Shown here: positions 42,688-54,750 of the stretch, piece after piece
How positions within the stretch are numbered: the stretch's first letter is position 1
How the letters are laid out: every line of letters starts with the position of its first letter
Assembly: GCF_033958435.1 (NCBI RefSeq)
Contig: NC_134150.1
Span: forward strand, 39,055,501-39,119,500
Length of the DNA: 64,000 nt
Direction: 5' to 3'
DNA from: Carettochelys insculpta
Taxonomy: Eukaryota; Chordata; Testudines; Carettochelyidae
Notes under the pieces: model-generated
What the model was told of the DNA's origin: nothing
What the model saw: only the letters and a program-made list of their open reading frames with translations
Databases searched by the model: none
Made by a program: the position numbers and the translations under genes

Positions 42688-43227
42688 ACTCAGATCTTGG
42701 CCTTGATGCTCCTGCGAAGAGGAGGTGAACGTCAGGCCCAAGCGAACACTCGCTGGGGTTCGATGGTCGCCGAAAAGGGAAGGGAATGGGGGACGCCGGC
42801 CTGGTGGCTCTGTCAGAGCTAATTACCGCCTTTGAGCAGCAGCCAGCCGCAAGCTGAAGAGTGAACCTTAGGCTGCCCGTCGACTGAACTCCGTTCTGTG
42901 CAGCAGCCACAGCTCATCTCAGCCTCTCGCCATGCAGTGCCTTCACCCTTTATCTCCCCAGCGCGTTTTCCTGTTTACGTTCCCCCTTAGAGGCTGCAAT
43001 TAATGTAATAACTGCAGATACGGCTTGGGAACTCATCTAGCTACTCTTCAGTAGAGGACCCTTCACTGGAGCAGCGGGGGGCAGGGGAAGGAGATGGAAA
43101 GTAGGATCTGATGTGAGGATTTGCATGGCAAATACAGGGCGCTGCCTGTGGGTGGTTCAATGGGCACATGGTGGCAAGAGCTAGAAGGGGCTCAGCCCCA
43201 GGGTTCCTGTAAGCTATGGGGCTGGGT
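42688..43227. other. Unique sequence, no gene recognised
   Basis: No repeat or coding call. Confidence 0.45.
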
Positions 43228-43382
43228 ATATTCAGGGGCCGCCCAGCTGCTCAGCAGCGTGTCCACAGCCTCCCAGAGCCAGCAGGATTTGTTTCTAGTG
43301 GTGGTGTCCACCCACAAATGCCGTGGTGCATGTAACAAAATTTCTTCTGACCATGGATGGAAAAAAGTTAGCAGGAACACTC
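43228..43382. mobile_element. hAT-A MITE, copy 5
   Basis: GCCGCCCAGCTGCTCAGCAG, CCAGCAGGATTTGTTTCTAG, TGGTGGTGTCCACCCAC, CATGTAACAAAATTTCTTCT and CATGGATGGAAAAAAGTTAG, then GGAACACTC at the right end. Slightly shortened at the left. Confidence 0.7.
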
Positions 43383-43715
43383 AGCCCCTGTTCCCCCTGC
43401 CCCCCGAAGTGATCTCTGCCTTGTCGCCTCCTGAGACACCCCTGCTGCCCCCATCCATGCCCAGCTAATCAGGCAATGCCCCATGACTGGTGGGGCCAAG
43501 GCCAGGAAGTGGAAAGGGTGAGGTGTTGTAGCAAGGAGGGCCCCAGCTACATAGGGACAAACAAGCAAGGCTGCGGTGGGCTCCTTCAAACTGGAAAGAG
43601 GAAAGAGCCAATGGGCTGGAGTGGGGACCCAGGCCTAAGACCCATGGAATGGGCCTTGCCCCAGTGGGGTGAGCGTAAGAGCTGCTCAGCCAAAGAATAT
43701 CTTCACCTGCGGCCT
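43383..43715. other. Unassigned sequence
   Basis: Nothing recognised. Confidence 0.4.
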
Positions 43716-44738
43716 ACAGAACCATGGTGTTGGAAGGGAACTGGAGAAGTCTTCAAGCCCAGCTCCGTCCCTCCTCCACCACCAGCCAGGAGCTTGCTCA
43801 AAGCCAGGCTGCCTGTGGATTAGCGAAAGACCAGCTAACGCTACCAACCACCACCTCAATGATAAAGCTTCTGCTTCCTCTTTTATAGTAATGAAGCTGT
43901 TGTCAGTAGGACTATCAGTGACTTTAAAAGGTATCACCAGCACAGGGACTGCATATGGAGGCCAAAAGGTCAAATGTCGGCACTCTGCCTCAGACAGGTT
44001 TCTGAGGATTCTATTACCTCCCTTGGAAGCCAGTTCCAGAGCTGAACTATCCTGACAGTTAGCAGATTGTTCCCAAGATCTAATCTTGCTGCAGATTAAG
44101 ACCATTTCTTCTCATCCTACCTTCAGGGGATGTGGAGAACAACTGACCACCAGTCTAGTTATAACAGCCCCGGATGTATTTGAATACTGCTTCCCAACCC
44201 CTGTCTTCTTTGCTGAAGACTAAGCAGGCCTGGGGAGTTTGGTTTTGGTTTTTATTTTTTAAAACCTTTCCTCCTAAAAGACTTAGAAAATCTGACCTAT
44301 CATTTTTGTTGCTCTCTTCTGGACTCTCTCCAATTCACACACGTTTCTCCCAAGTGTGACACCCTCAACAGGACACATCAATCCAACTCAGGCCTCCCCA
44401 CCGCCGTGTAGAGCAGGACAGTTACCTCTTGTATACAGCATTCCTGTTAACAGCCCAGCAGCTACATTAACCTTTTTCACAGTTGCTTCTACAGTTTCCT
44501 TTAAACTGAGCACTTGGGCAGCCACCCAGGAGAGATTCAAGAGCAACCCAGCGGCTTAGCAGAGCAGCCACAGCCACCCAGAGTGGGCAGCCTGTCCACA
44601 TCCACACATGACTCAGTGCACATAGCAAAATTTATTTCACCCAGGGATGGAAAAAACTAGAGGGAACCCTGACTGCATCCCATTGTTGATTCAGTTTGCG
44701 ATCCAATGCAACCCCAGATCTCTTTCAGTATTGCACAA
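43716..44738 (-). mobile_element. CR1 LINE, antisense, with hAT-A insertion
   Basis: Antisense CR1 from its 3' end (AACCATGGTGTTGGAAGGGA at 43722) through GAAGCCAGTTCCAGAGCTGA (44029), GTTGCTCTCTTCTGGACTCT (44309) and CAACTCAGGCCTCCCCACC (44385). After the 180-bp hAT-A MITE it resumes with TGACTGCATCCCATTGTTGA and GACTCC-like AACCCCAGATCTCTTTCAG. No frame survives; this is an avian/crocodilian-like, older subfamily than the copy at 12076. Confidence 0.82.
44492..44671. mobile_element. hAT-A MITE, copy 6, complete, inside CR1
   Basis: Left end CAGTTTCCTTTAAACTGAGC; right end ACTAGAGGGAACCCTG. Inverted termini of the CAGNGTTCCCT type. Interior: CTTGGGCAGCCACCCAGGAG, AGCAGAGCAGCCACAGCCAC, CACATAGCAAAATTTATTTC, ACCCAGGGATGGAAAAAACT. 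This copy shows the uninterrupted right end used to recognise the split copy at 11931-13055. Decayed octamers TTGCTTCT and CTGCATCC flank it within CR1 sequence. Confidence 0.85.
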
Positions 44739-47700
44739 GATGGGAAAGTGCTCAGCTAATGGTCCATTTGCACATCCAAACCCCTGGACATAGAAATAAA
44801 GTGGTGTTACTATATTTTATTACACACCAAAAAATTGGCTCTGGAAGCATTATGATTTTGTAGCGCTCCAGCCACCACCCTGGCCCACGCGGCAGGGACT
44901 GAATTGGAGACTCCAGATAGAGTCTAAGCTGCACCACCTTAAGCTTTTAATAACCTAGCCTCTCTCCATGGGGGCGATAGCAATTCATATCCTCTCTGGA
45001 TTGCCACAGAGAGGGACCCATAAGACACATTCGCTGGTAGATTACTTTAGTGCTGAAAAGCCCCACTGTGCCTGCTTCAAAGCATTTACAGTCTACCTAT
45101 GGTCAACTGGATCATTTAATTCCATTTATGCAGAGGGCAAAGATTGGTCTGTTCCAACAAAAGATATGGAAGAATTAGATTCTGCTGTAGCCATTTGCAC
45201 TTGCAAAATGTTTCCTGAGATTCAATCTGAATTGTCCTCTGATTATTTAACCTTTTATCCCCATTTCCTGGGCCACAACAAACCTTTACTCTGTGGTTGG
45301 GAACAGGTCAGACAATCTGTACAAGGAATTTTTTCAGGAAAAAATCTGCACTGATTTCCCCCCAGCCCTCATTTCCTGCCTGAGAGAGAACACTCCTCAA
45401 CCAAAGACCATTCTGCCCCACAACTGCCTGCACTGATAGCAGCCCTGCCATACTCTCTGATGCAGAGGGCCAGTAATCTAGGGGAAGCCGAACCATAAAA
45501 CCCTTTCCATCTCTGTCAAGCCAAAGCAATGGCTGTACAGATCGCTATCAGAATCAAAGTTCTCCAAATGATGTATTGCGTCTCTGCTGTGTGTCAGGGA
45601 CTCTTTGGTGAAAGCAGCCCCCTTGCTGTTATATGGTACCCAAAAGAACGTTTGCTATCAACTTACCAGGGCTCGTGAGCCCTGGGTGACTTAATATGCC
45701 TCACACAGTCCCCGGTGGCTGCTGCACATCTGTGCCTCAACTCATCAGCACGTAGGTACCACTGTGATTAGGTGCCATATAAAAATCCGAGGTCAGGAGG
45801 GAGATATGTATCTTCAAGAGGGAAGACCCACTGCAAGCACAGGCTTTGCGAGTGCTTTAACTTCAAAAGCTTGTACAACAAGCCACTTTGATTCATCCAA
45901 GAGTCATTTCCCGGTGAATAAATTAAAGCGGGCTGGGGTGGCACAGGGGACATCTGGCCTGAGAGCTTGTTCATGAAGAGGTTAGCTGAAAGTGGTTTAG
46001 GTCCCAAGAGACTGATGCACGCTTTGACATGGGCGAGCTTCTGTCGGGAGAGCCAGAAAGGCAGACGGTCTCCCAGGTCAGGAGAGAAGCGCAGCGAGAC
46101 CAGGACAAGCTTTCACCAGGCGTACTGGCGTTACTCCAGGTCACGTTGTTAGGAGCACCAAAATCACTTACACATTTAAATACATGCATCCATAAGGGGA
46201 CATGGAAGAAGGATCGAGATCCAAATTATTATGAAATATATATGTATCAGTAGAAGCCAGAGGCACAGGCACTGATTCTGGGGCTGCTCTGGGACTGGAG
46301 ATGACAGAGGAAAAATTAGTGGGTGCTCAGTACCCACCAGCAGCCAAACTCCCCTCCCTTGCACCCCCTGCACTCCCCTCCCCCCTGGCCTCTCACCTGT
46401 TAGTGGCCCTGAGCCACCAAAAGATGCAATAACATTCTATTTGCAAGGGCCCTTTCCCACTATGCAGGAGGTTTCTCTTGCTTGGAGGGTTTGCAGACAT
46501 GCCACAGCTGGAAGATTTGCAGCTTGTCTGTCTGCCCTGCTGACCCTGGCAGAATTTCTTTCCAAGCCCCTACAGCTGGTGTGTGATCTGCAACATGCCT
46601 GCACAGTTTTGAAGCCGCCCACCAAGAGGGAGCATCGGTCTGGCATATCTGTGTATTCATAGCATTCTTGTGGACCCCAGCAGTTTTCTTGTGAACTGGA
46701 ACAGTTATTTTCCCAGGAAAAACAGCCTCTGCATCAGATTTCCAGATAAAGCAAGAGAACCCCCGTGCCTACAGAGAAAGGGCCCTGGCAAACAGAATGT
46801 TATTGCAACTTTTGATTCCTCACATGACTCGGGAATAGTGGCAGGTTTAGGTTGGGAGTAAATGCCTTTCTGAGGACGGGAGAGTGGGGGGGCAGGGGAA
46901 GATGTCAGGATGGAGTCTCAACATACTGACAGGCAAATATGTGCAGACAAGGAAAGGTGCCACTCATCCTAAATCTCCTCTGACCTTCCTGCTTCCCATG
47001 GGTGTCTCCCCCAGCTAGCTAGCACAGCACCGTTGTATGGCATTACCCAGCTCCGCCTGTAGCTGGGCCACAGAGGATAATTGCTCCTGCTCCTTCCAGC
47101 AGATGGATTCAGGGCCTGGTCCCAAAGCTGCTGAAGTCAATGGAAAGGCCACCACTGATTCCAAATATGCTTTGGCTCAAGTCCTTAAGTCATTAGTTCA
47201 GATAGTAAAGGTCTGTGGTTCAAACCTACCAGCAGCCTGGAGGCCAATGCACCAGTATCTCACACAGGGCATTCAACATCCCGCAGCAGATGCCCAGGTT
47301 CCCTGCATCCTTCCAGAGGCCCATGCAGCCCACCTGGCAATGCACTCAACCCCTCCCAGCCATGGAGGATCCCAGCAGCTGGGCAACATAGCCCCGATGA
47401 GGGAATGTTGGCTTCAGAAGGAGCACACTGAAGTCAGCCAGACAACGCACTGATTCAACACATCTGCAAGAGGACAGCAGGGCTTGCTCAGCAGATGTTC
47501 GAGCTGCCTTTCCCCCAAGGCTGGGGAGCACAATAGAGCAGGGGCTCTGCCATGCAACAGCAAGCCTGGCAGTGCCGGAGTCCTCCCAACATCATCTTTG
47601 CCACACGCTGGGGAGGCATGGGGTGAAATGGAAGCCCCCTTACAACAAATCTGCTACTGTGTGCTCTCTGGGAACAAGCAGCAGAGGAGGAGACAAAGGG

Positions 47701-47830
47701 AGAGATTAATTGGGTAAGAAGGTTTCCCCATTGCTGAGCCCCCGAAATCCCAGGGCCGCCCCATCTCTTGTACAAGATTTAAGAAAAGAAAAGTTCAAAC
47801 CCAAACCGGGATCCAAGCAGCCTTGATACT
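44739..47830. other. Unique sequence, no gene recognised
   Basis: No identified mobile element except a short hairpin repeat at 47106-47180 (AGGGCCTGGTCCCAAAGCTG, CTGAAGTCAATGGAAAGGCC). The 128-codon frame at 44968-45354 and the 138-codon frame at 47037-47453, both plus strand, have no recognisable domain. I cannot exclude short exons of a host gene but see none I can defend. Confidence 0.45.
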
Positions 47831-48020
47831 TAAGAACAAACAGTATGGCCATATTGGGTCAGGCCAAAGATCCACCTACTCCAGTATCCTGCCTTCCAAC
47901 AGTGGCCAATGCCAGGTGTCCCAGAGGAAGGAACAGAACAGGGAATCAGGTGATCCCTCCCTTGACAGCCATTCCCAGCTTCTGACAAACAGCAGCTAGG
48001 GACACCATTCCTACCCTACT
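47831..48020 (-). mobile_element. CR1 LINE 3' end, antisense
   Basis: AAGAACAAACAGTATGGCCA, TATTGGGTCAGGCCAAAGAT, AACAGTGGCCAATGCCAGGT, CAGGTGATCCCTCCCTTGAC and CAGCTAGGGACACCATTCCT: the antisense CR1 3' UTR, parallel to 12078-12260. It is truncated before the coding region. Confidence 0.88.
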
Positions 48021-48209
48021 TGGACAGGCTCAGCTCTTGGCACAGATCAAATCTTAATGGCTCTGGCCCCATGCTAATTTCAGTTGTAAAATATTCTCCA
48101 GGAGTCCAGGCATGAAGCCAGGGCTGTGAAATGAACTTCAAACATGCACTGTCTCTGCACCCTACCCCCGGTTAATCTATTTCTGTCTCTAGGCGATATT
48201 AACCATTTA
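48021..48209. other. Unassigned sequence
   Basis: Nothing recognised. Confidence 0.4.
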
Positions 48210-48407
48210 CAGCACAGCCTCAATTATCCGACCTTCAGTTATCCAACATTCCCTTTTATCTGACATGTTCTGCCAGCCCCACAACAGCCCCGCAGCAGCT
48301 GGCCCCACTTCCCCAGCTCTGCAGCAATGAGCCGCACACTATCCAACATTTCCGGTTATCTGACCGTCCTTCCATCTCATTTAGGTCAGATGATCCAGGT
48401 TCTACTG
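48210..48407. mobile_element. pogo/Tigger-like MITE, 198 bp
   Basis: TA (48208-48209, 48408-48409) flanks CAGCACAGCCTCAATTATCC and GATGATCCAGGTTCTACTG. The terminal CAGTAGAACCTCxATTATCCGAC pattern is classic for Tigger-type elements, and internal TTATCCAACATTCC / ATCCAACATTTCCGGTTATC repeats follow. No coding capacity. Confidence 0.85.
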
Positions 48408-48891
48408 TACTCCTCTAGGTTTAGCAGCCAATTCTCCATTTCACCATCACTTTCGCAGGAAGAAAATCTTGCACCTTTTCATGGATGCTGCCTGCTACCA
48501 GTATCGTCTGCAGTCATCAAAGCTCAGAGACGACACAACATACTGCCCAACTCTAGACTAGCCCAGCAAGCTTGGTATCTGAATGGAAAGGCAAGAGAAA
48601 ACTCTAAATGTCCCATCACTGAGCTCTTCCTCAACGATGAGCTCTCATGCTAGGGCATACTGCAATGCTGAGAACGGGGAATGTTGTCATACAAATGCCA
48701 TTTTACGCGGCTGGCATCTTTCGGCATGTCATCCCTTCACAAGCAGCTGTTTGTCTGGAGAAGCCCTTTCCCTGCTGCTAGATTCCAAAAAGAAAATGGG
48801 GCTGTAAAAACTCAGCATGTGTGGTGGGACAAATCCGTGCCCAGAGGGAACATGCAGAAGGAGTGACATCACGGCACAGCATGGCCCTATG
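48408..48891. other. Unique sequence, no gene recognised
   Basis: No repeat or coding call. Confidence 0.45.
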
Positions 48892-49840
48892 TTGGGGTGG
48901 GTAGTAATTTTGATGACGGGGGGACACTCAAAGATTCTGGAAAGTGTTTGAGGGCCACACTTTTCCATAGAGGGGGCGTAGGGTCTGGAGGGGAGGTTGG
49001 GTATAGAAAGGAGCTTGGGGTAGGGGATTGGAGTGCAGGACAGGGTGTGGAGTCAGAGGGAGTTTGGGTGAAGGGAGGGAGCTGTGACAGAGCTGGAGGT
49101 TGCAGGGTCTGGGAGGGGATATGGGGGCAGGGGAGGATTCTGACCTGAGGGAGGGATGTAGGAGCAGGTGCAGGGTCTGGGTGGGAGTTGTGAGCCAGGG
49201 CAGCGGGGAGGAGGGTGCAGAGGGTTTTGGGAGTCACCTGGGTCAGGGGCTTGAAGTGCAGAGTCCGGGGTGGGATGGGTGCAGGAGAGGATTCTGGCCT
49301 GGGGAAGGGGTCTAGGAGAGCGTGCAGAGTCTGGGAGGGAGCTGGGGGTTGGTGCCAGAAGCAGGCTCCGGCCACGAGACGCTTACCTAAGCAGCTCCTG
49401 GCCAGCAGCACTCTCAGGCTGGCTTCCCTGCCAGCCAGCAGCCCCAGCCAACTGGCTGTTCTATGTGGCTCACCGCACTGTAGGGCAGGAGGTGGGGCTT
49501 CACCTGTTGTCCTGCCCCTAGCAAAATCTCTCAGCTCCTATTAACAAGAAACCAGCCAATGGGAGCTGAGAAATTGTGCTGCACTGCCCCCGACCCCAGG
49601 AAAATCTGTCAACTCCTGTTACCTGGTTTCGCATTTGGCACCCCACCCCAACAAAATCTCTTAGCTCCTATTGGCCAGATTTTGCCAGGGCAGGAGCAGT
49701 GCTTGAAACCAGCCAATGGGAGCTGAGAGATTCTGCTGGGGCAGGGGCAATACCCAAAGTTCCCCCCACCCTGCACTACCAGGGGGACAGACCATTGACC
49801 AGATCCAGCCAAAAGGCCCTATGTTAACCATCCCTGCCCT
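48892..49840. mobile_element. hAT-like element with G-rich minisatellite interior
   Basis: Left part TTGGGGTGGGTAGTAATTTT, GGACACTCAAAGATTCTGG, TGAGGGCCACACTTTTCC; right part GCCAAAAGGCCCTATGTTAA, CCATCCCTGCCC. The ends are only loosely inverted. The interior 48970-49350 is a degenerate G-rich tandem tract (GGGTCTGGGAGGGAGxTxGGG units). 49520-49735 holds two CTCAGCTCCTATT / AATGGGAGCTGAG hairpins. The proline-rich minus-strand frame here is a composition artefact. Boundaries are approximate. Confidence 0.5.
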
Positions 49841-51664
49841 TGGTTCTAGCAGGCAGAGACGATAGTTGCAAACCCCTCTTAGGTGCGTTGGGTGGCTGTA
49901 AGACCATGATGGTGAGATGCACTATGGGAGAACAGACCAGGACCAGCTAAGAGATGGGTTGTGGATCCTAGAGCTGGATAAAAATTGGAATTTCCATTCA
50001 GCAGGAAATTCTGACACTTATGAGTTTCTTTTGATTCCAGACTGGAACAAGAAGCCAAATTTCTCATGGAATGAGAACACGGGAAAATTTGGATTCAGAA
50101 ATATCCGACCATTTTGTTTCCATAATGTCAAAATACGAAAGACAGAACATGTCAAAAAATATTTCAATAGAATATAAACTTTAAAAGAACATGAAAAGCA
50201 ATGATGAAAGTCAAAATGAAAACATTTTTACCTTATCAAAACAGGAAAGTCTAAATGAGTCTTTGTGAATTTTTCCCATCAAAAATGTTGTCAAAATTTC
50301 AATTTTAATGAAACTGCATTTTCTGATGGAACACTTATTCCACTGAAACATTTGTGAGCAGTACTACTGGGCCTCTTGCAGCATAGACCTGTGTTTTGCC
50401 TTAAAAGGACCCACGTGCCCACTCATAGCCCCTGCAAGTAGAACCAAGAAAGGGTCTCTTTCCTTTCTTGATCTGGTCTGAAACCAGAGCGAGAGGAGCA
50501 GGTTCTGACAGGGATATCTGAATCCACACTCACCCAATGTCACACTGAAGTTCTGGGTTTGACTGGTCCTTATTTTTCTGATGGAGGGGGGTGGCCATGT
50601 GTGTTTAACTCTTGAATGTAAGGTCGTAGTCAAGTTCTGTTCACCAGCTCTATCGACCACCTTTCCAGCCAGAGAGATTTCCCATTCAGGCCAGTCTGGC
50701 CGAGCAGCCAATTCCAAATTTTCCCACCCTCTAGGAATCTTGAGAGCTGGGCTCCTACTTTGGTTTATTATAGTGATACCATACCATCCAAGCAGCTGCA
50801 AAGATCAGCCCCACATGCCAACCTTTCCAACACAGTACTGCGGTTTGTTTGGGACGCTTTGTTATTACCTTACTCCTGTTCATCTGGGACCAGCGTGCAA
50901 AACAAGCACTTGGTTGTACAATTCTGTGCTGGGTAAATGAAGTTCTGGACATTCCTACTCTGTTGAGACTGGCACAGCAAGCAAATCAACACAGCAGAAT
51001 AGTGTACAGGGGAAGATGGCCACGCTGCTGGCTGTGCTTGCGTCAGTCTCATATATGCTCACCAGGGGGAGCCAACCCCTAGGAGATTGCAGACCTCACG
51101 GCCATTGCAAACTGAGCCCAGAAGTTTGGACTTCCAATGCCTGCTCAAGAGAATCTGTTAATTTGCAATGGTGTTGTGTTCTGCGTTATCAGTTCACCGT
51201 GGTATTTGCCTATTCTGCTGTTCAGTGAACCATCCAACCAACTTTTCCCTTGGATAACATTGTCTCAAATCCTGAGCCAAAATGTTGCTCAGTTAGGCCA
51301 CTCTCATTCTGGCTCTCAGTTGAGCTACCCCAGAATTACACAAGTCTAAATAAGAGCCACGGGTGGGCACTCCCTCAATATTAATTTTGTTTGTCTTCTT
51401 TTCTTCACCTGGTAAAAATAATAGAAGAAAATGGTGTGATTGTTTTTGTTATTAAATCTTCTATTCCCTCCACTATAAAACACTGATGCGTGCAAATAAG
51501 AGACAGTTCAATTCACGTCAAATTCAAAAGAGTATCCCATCAAGTATGCCTTTCACCTTCAACCCAAAGGAATTCCTATTAATAATGCTTTGGCAAATAT
51601 CAGCCAAGTGAATTAGATTCTCTGGGTTATGTTAAAATACCATCAGATGCCTGGTGGAGAGCAC
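49841..51664. other. Mostly unique sequence
   Basis: 49970-50345 is rich in GAAATT, AAAATTTC and CATTTTC motifs and may be a degenerate repeat related to stretches near 19320, 23085 and 25485. The rest is unassigned. The 145-codon minus-strand frame at 50364-50801 has no recognisable domain. Confidence 0.45.
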
Positions 51665-51830
51665 AAGGGAATCAGTTTGTACAGTCACTCAGTCTGTGAC
51701 CGCGGCCAAGTCATTTAATCTCTCTTTTGCTCAGTCTACCTTTCTGTGAAGCTCAGATAATCTCCCCCTGTGGCTGTTGTGAGACTGAATTCACTACTGT
51801 CTGAAGAGTGTGTTGAGAGCCAACCCAAGT
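51665..51830 (+). mobile_element. MIR-type SINE
   Basis: AGTCTGTGACCGCGGCCAAG, TCATTTAATCTCTCTTTTGC, TCAGTCTACCTTTCTGTGAA, GTTGTGAGACTGAATTCACT follow the MIR order. Confidence 0.65.
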
Positions 51831-53206
51831 ATTATTTTAATTTGTTTCCCCCGAGCAAAGAAATTGCCAGCTATCATCTGTTAAAAAAATAAGCTCAGAA
51901 CCTCACTGCAAAAATCACAAAGTAAATTAATAATAAATTTCTCCCTGGTATACATGACCCATTGAATGCCATCAGCGATGCTTATCAGACACAGTTTCCT
52001 TACATCATGAGTTATCCCAGTAAAAATAAATGTTCTGCATCCAAGAACAGAATTTGTCAAGCCCCTGTAACTTCAATAAGGTAGCACTGGTATTAGAGAA
52101 AATAAATTATTCCATTTGCCATTCGATAACATTTTGCCAGATCTATTTGATTCTGGGTGGGTCTTAGTTTATACTTGCTAATGACGAAGGAGTGTGGTAC
52201 ATTTGAGGAAAGCAATATATATACATATATGTGTCTGCATACAGCTGTCCAGGCGCATTTCAGTGGGTATAGAACTAAAATAATAAACATTTTGATCAGC
52301 TACAATGTGATAAGAGGACAAGAGAGATAAAAGTTTCCTTTTAATTCTTCCTTAATAAATTTTGTGTGCATCTTTGTAACCACTTGACCAAATGACCAAT
52401 GACTAGGTAATTTGAATATACATATGGATTAGAAAGCATTTAGAATAATTGGCTGTTGACTATATATGTCTGCCTCTCCACTGTTTTATGTATATAAGTA
52501 TCCTGAAGTATATGGTATAAAGAACTGGAAAACAGTGTGTCCCACAAAAGTGGGGGAGGGATTAATATATAAATAAAAACATACCGCTACTCTACGTTGC
52601 ATCTTCTCCTAATCTATATTGTACTTCTTATGCAAATGTTGTCTTTTCAGATATTTTGTAAAATTGCCTACCAAAAAAGGAGGATTTGTACCAAAGTGGG
52701 TGCATTTTTTTTTCTCCACAAAAGGAAAAAAATTGAGTCCAGTTGAAGGTTTAAACCCAATGTTTAAGGAAGTCTCACAAGGTTAGATGATTTTGAAACC
52801 AGTGTCACTTCTGTGGGTTGATTTACGGGAAAAGGCAGAGTTTCAGATTACTCTTTCAACTAGGGAGTTTGGTGGTGTTGTTTATTTTTACCCCCCCCCC
52901 TTTCTTTGGGCTCCTTTGTGCCCTTTTCAAACTCCCCAACAAACAAAATTAACTATAAAAGTTGGCAAAATGTACAGCAATCATTAAATTAGGGTCAAGT
53001 GAGGGTCTGACTGAGGTCATTGGAGTTGTGCCGGGAAACTGAATGCTAATGGAGCGCATTCTCTAATGTAAAATATCCAGGATTAAGTGATGCACTGTGC
53101 TTAATGCTCTATTAAGTGCCTAATTACATGAAACCCTTATTTTAATTAAAATAAACTTTTCTGTGCTTCTAGTCTCATATTGTGTGTATATTAGCTAAAA
53201 TACGTA
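51831..53206. other. AT-rich unique sequence; TAAT-rich patch at 53040-53155
   Basis: No mobile element recognised except a C10 tract near 52890. The TAAT-rich patch is described as a finding. No coding call. Confidence 0.5.
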
Positions 53207-53916
53207 TGGTAAGGTCTCAGAGTACGCAAGGGTTCTGTTCCGCGTGCTCTCGCGTAACCTGGATTTTGTGTAAGTGGGAGTCCGTCTTTTTCCCCCAGCA
53301 GAACACACATTTTGCAGCTGGGGAAGCAGCAGAAAGGTAAGTCCTGGGTTTGGGGGGGTAGTCGGGGGGGGGTTTAAGCCTGGCGGTGGGTTGGGGCCAT
53401 GGGAGGCAGGCAGGGCGGGGCTAAGCCTGGACTGGGTTAGGGCTGCAGGAAGGTGAGGGGTGGAGTTGAGCCAGAGCTGTGCCAGAGGGGTGGTGAGCCA
53501 GAGCCCTGCTCGGGTGGTAAGCCAGGCCGAGGGGGTTTGAACCAGAGCACAGGCAGGACTGAGCTGGAGCCGTGTGTGAGGGGTGCTGAGCTGGAGCCAA
53601 AGCAGGGCATCGGGCTTGGGGGTGAGCTGGCACTGTGTGTGAGGGGTGAGCTGGCAGGGTGGTTGAGCTGTGCCTGGGGAGGTTGAGCTGGAGTTGCGCC
53701 TGAGAAGTGGTGAGCTAGAGCCAGAGGTGGGAGTGCGGGGTGACCAGGAGCTATGCGCGGGTGCTGTGGCCATGTGGAGCCGGGGAGTTGAGGGTTGAGC
53801 CACGGCCAAGGTGGAGCAAGTTCAACACAACTAGAAATTGGGCATTTCCAGGGTTTGCTGTAGGAACTGCGGGTCAGCCGTGTAAGAGCACAGTTGTGTA
53901 CTCTGAGACCTTACTG
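53207..53916. mobile_element. pogo/Tigger-like element, 710 bp, GC-rich interior
   Basis: TA at 53205-53206 and 53917-53918 flank TGGTAAGGTCTCAGAGTACG and TGTACTCTGAGACCTTACTG. The inverted AAGGTCTCAGAGTAC ends are perfect over 15 bases. Inner right arm AATTGGGCATTTCCAGGGTT is AT-rich, while 53280-53800 is a GC-rich degenerate tandem tract of GTGAGCTGGAGCC-like units. A 204-codon proline/serine/threonine-rich minus-strand frame across it is compositional. Confidence 0.85.
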
Positions 53917-54554
53917 TATTTACTGTACATACAACAGAATGACATGGCCAGAAGCAGCAATAGCATTTCAGTGTTTACTGCATATACAATTTCAAATACG
54001 GCATCATAAAAACCTAGTCTAAGCACACAGCAGTAGTGAGTGCTTTGGTACCTGCAGGTAGCCATCAACAAGGAAATAGGATTCAAAGCATGCAAGGGAG
54101 TTTTCAAAGTCAATGATCTCCCATAGGAAGGGCATTTTCAGACTTCCAGGTCAGCCCAACACAACATGCACTGAAATCACTCTATTGAAACACTCATTCA
54201 TTGAAAACATTATTAACTATAAACACACAGCAAAGTCCAAAGGGATTTTTTGCACAGGGTGATGCTTTCTGTCTTGAAGTTGGAATATACTTGCCAGGAA
54301 TGCAAGCTCACACCCCAGCCAGGCCAAACTTTGAAAAGTAACCCCATGCATTTTGGAAGATAAGGATGTGTCAGAGCTCTTGAGTGGCTAAATCACAAAC
54401 AGGAAAAACTTCTGAAGCAAGACTTTCTATAAGGCTTGGTTCAATCAAAAATAAAACGGAAGACTTTGCCCTTGTCCTCCAGTAACAGATCTAGGTTCAA
54501 GAGCAATTAAGGGATAACTCCTGCAGCTTTTATCCAGCTCTTATAGAGATTTTA
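53917..54554. other. Unassigned sequence
   Basis: Nothing recognised. Confidence 0.45.
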
Positions 54555-54750
54555 AGCGTGGAACATCTGAAGAGGCCTTGTTTGAGTCCTCGCTTTGCTA
54601 TCCACTCCTTGCGTGAGCTTCAGAAACTCACTTAACTGCTTTGTGCCTCAGTTTCCCCATATGTAAAATGAGGGCAAAAACACTTCCCTCCCTCGAAGGG
54701 ATGCATTGAGGGTCACTACATTAGGAGACACTCAGCACGAAGGGTCCGAT
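54555..54750 (+). mobile_element. MIR-type SINE
   Basis: CCTTGTTTGAGTCCTCGCTT, AGAAACTCACTTAACTGCTT, TGTGCCTCAGTTTCCCCATA, TGTAAAATGAGGGCAAAAAC and GATGCATTGAGGGTCACTAC: a well-preserved MIR-like core and 3' region. Confidence 0.82.

Noticed and set aside
44968..45354. 128-codon plus-strand frame as a gene
   Set aside because: Composition is ordinary but I recognise no family, and there is no splice or promoter context; left as unassigned sequence.
48887..49411. 174-codon proline-rich minus-strand open frame
   Set aside because: It is the complement of a G-rich degenerate tandem tract inside a hAT-like element; the composition alone explains the lack of stops.
53195..53809. 204-codon minus-strand open frame
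   Set aside because: Low-complexity Pro/Ser/Thr/Leu repeats across a Tigger-like element's GC-rich interior and its left terminus, with no domain.
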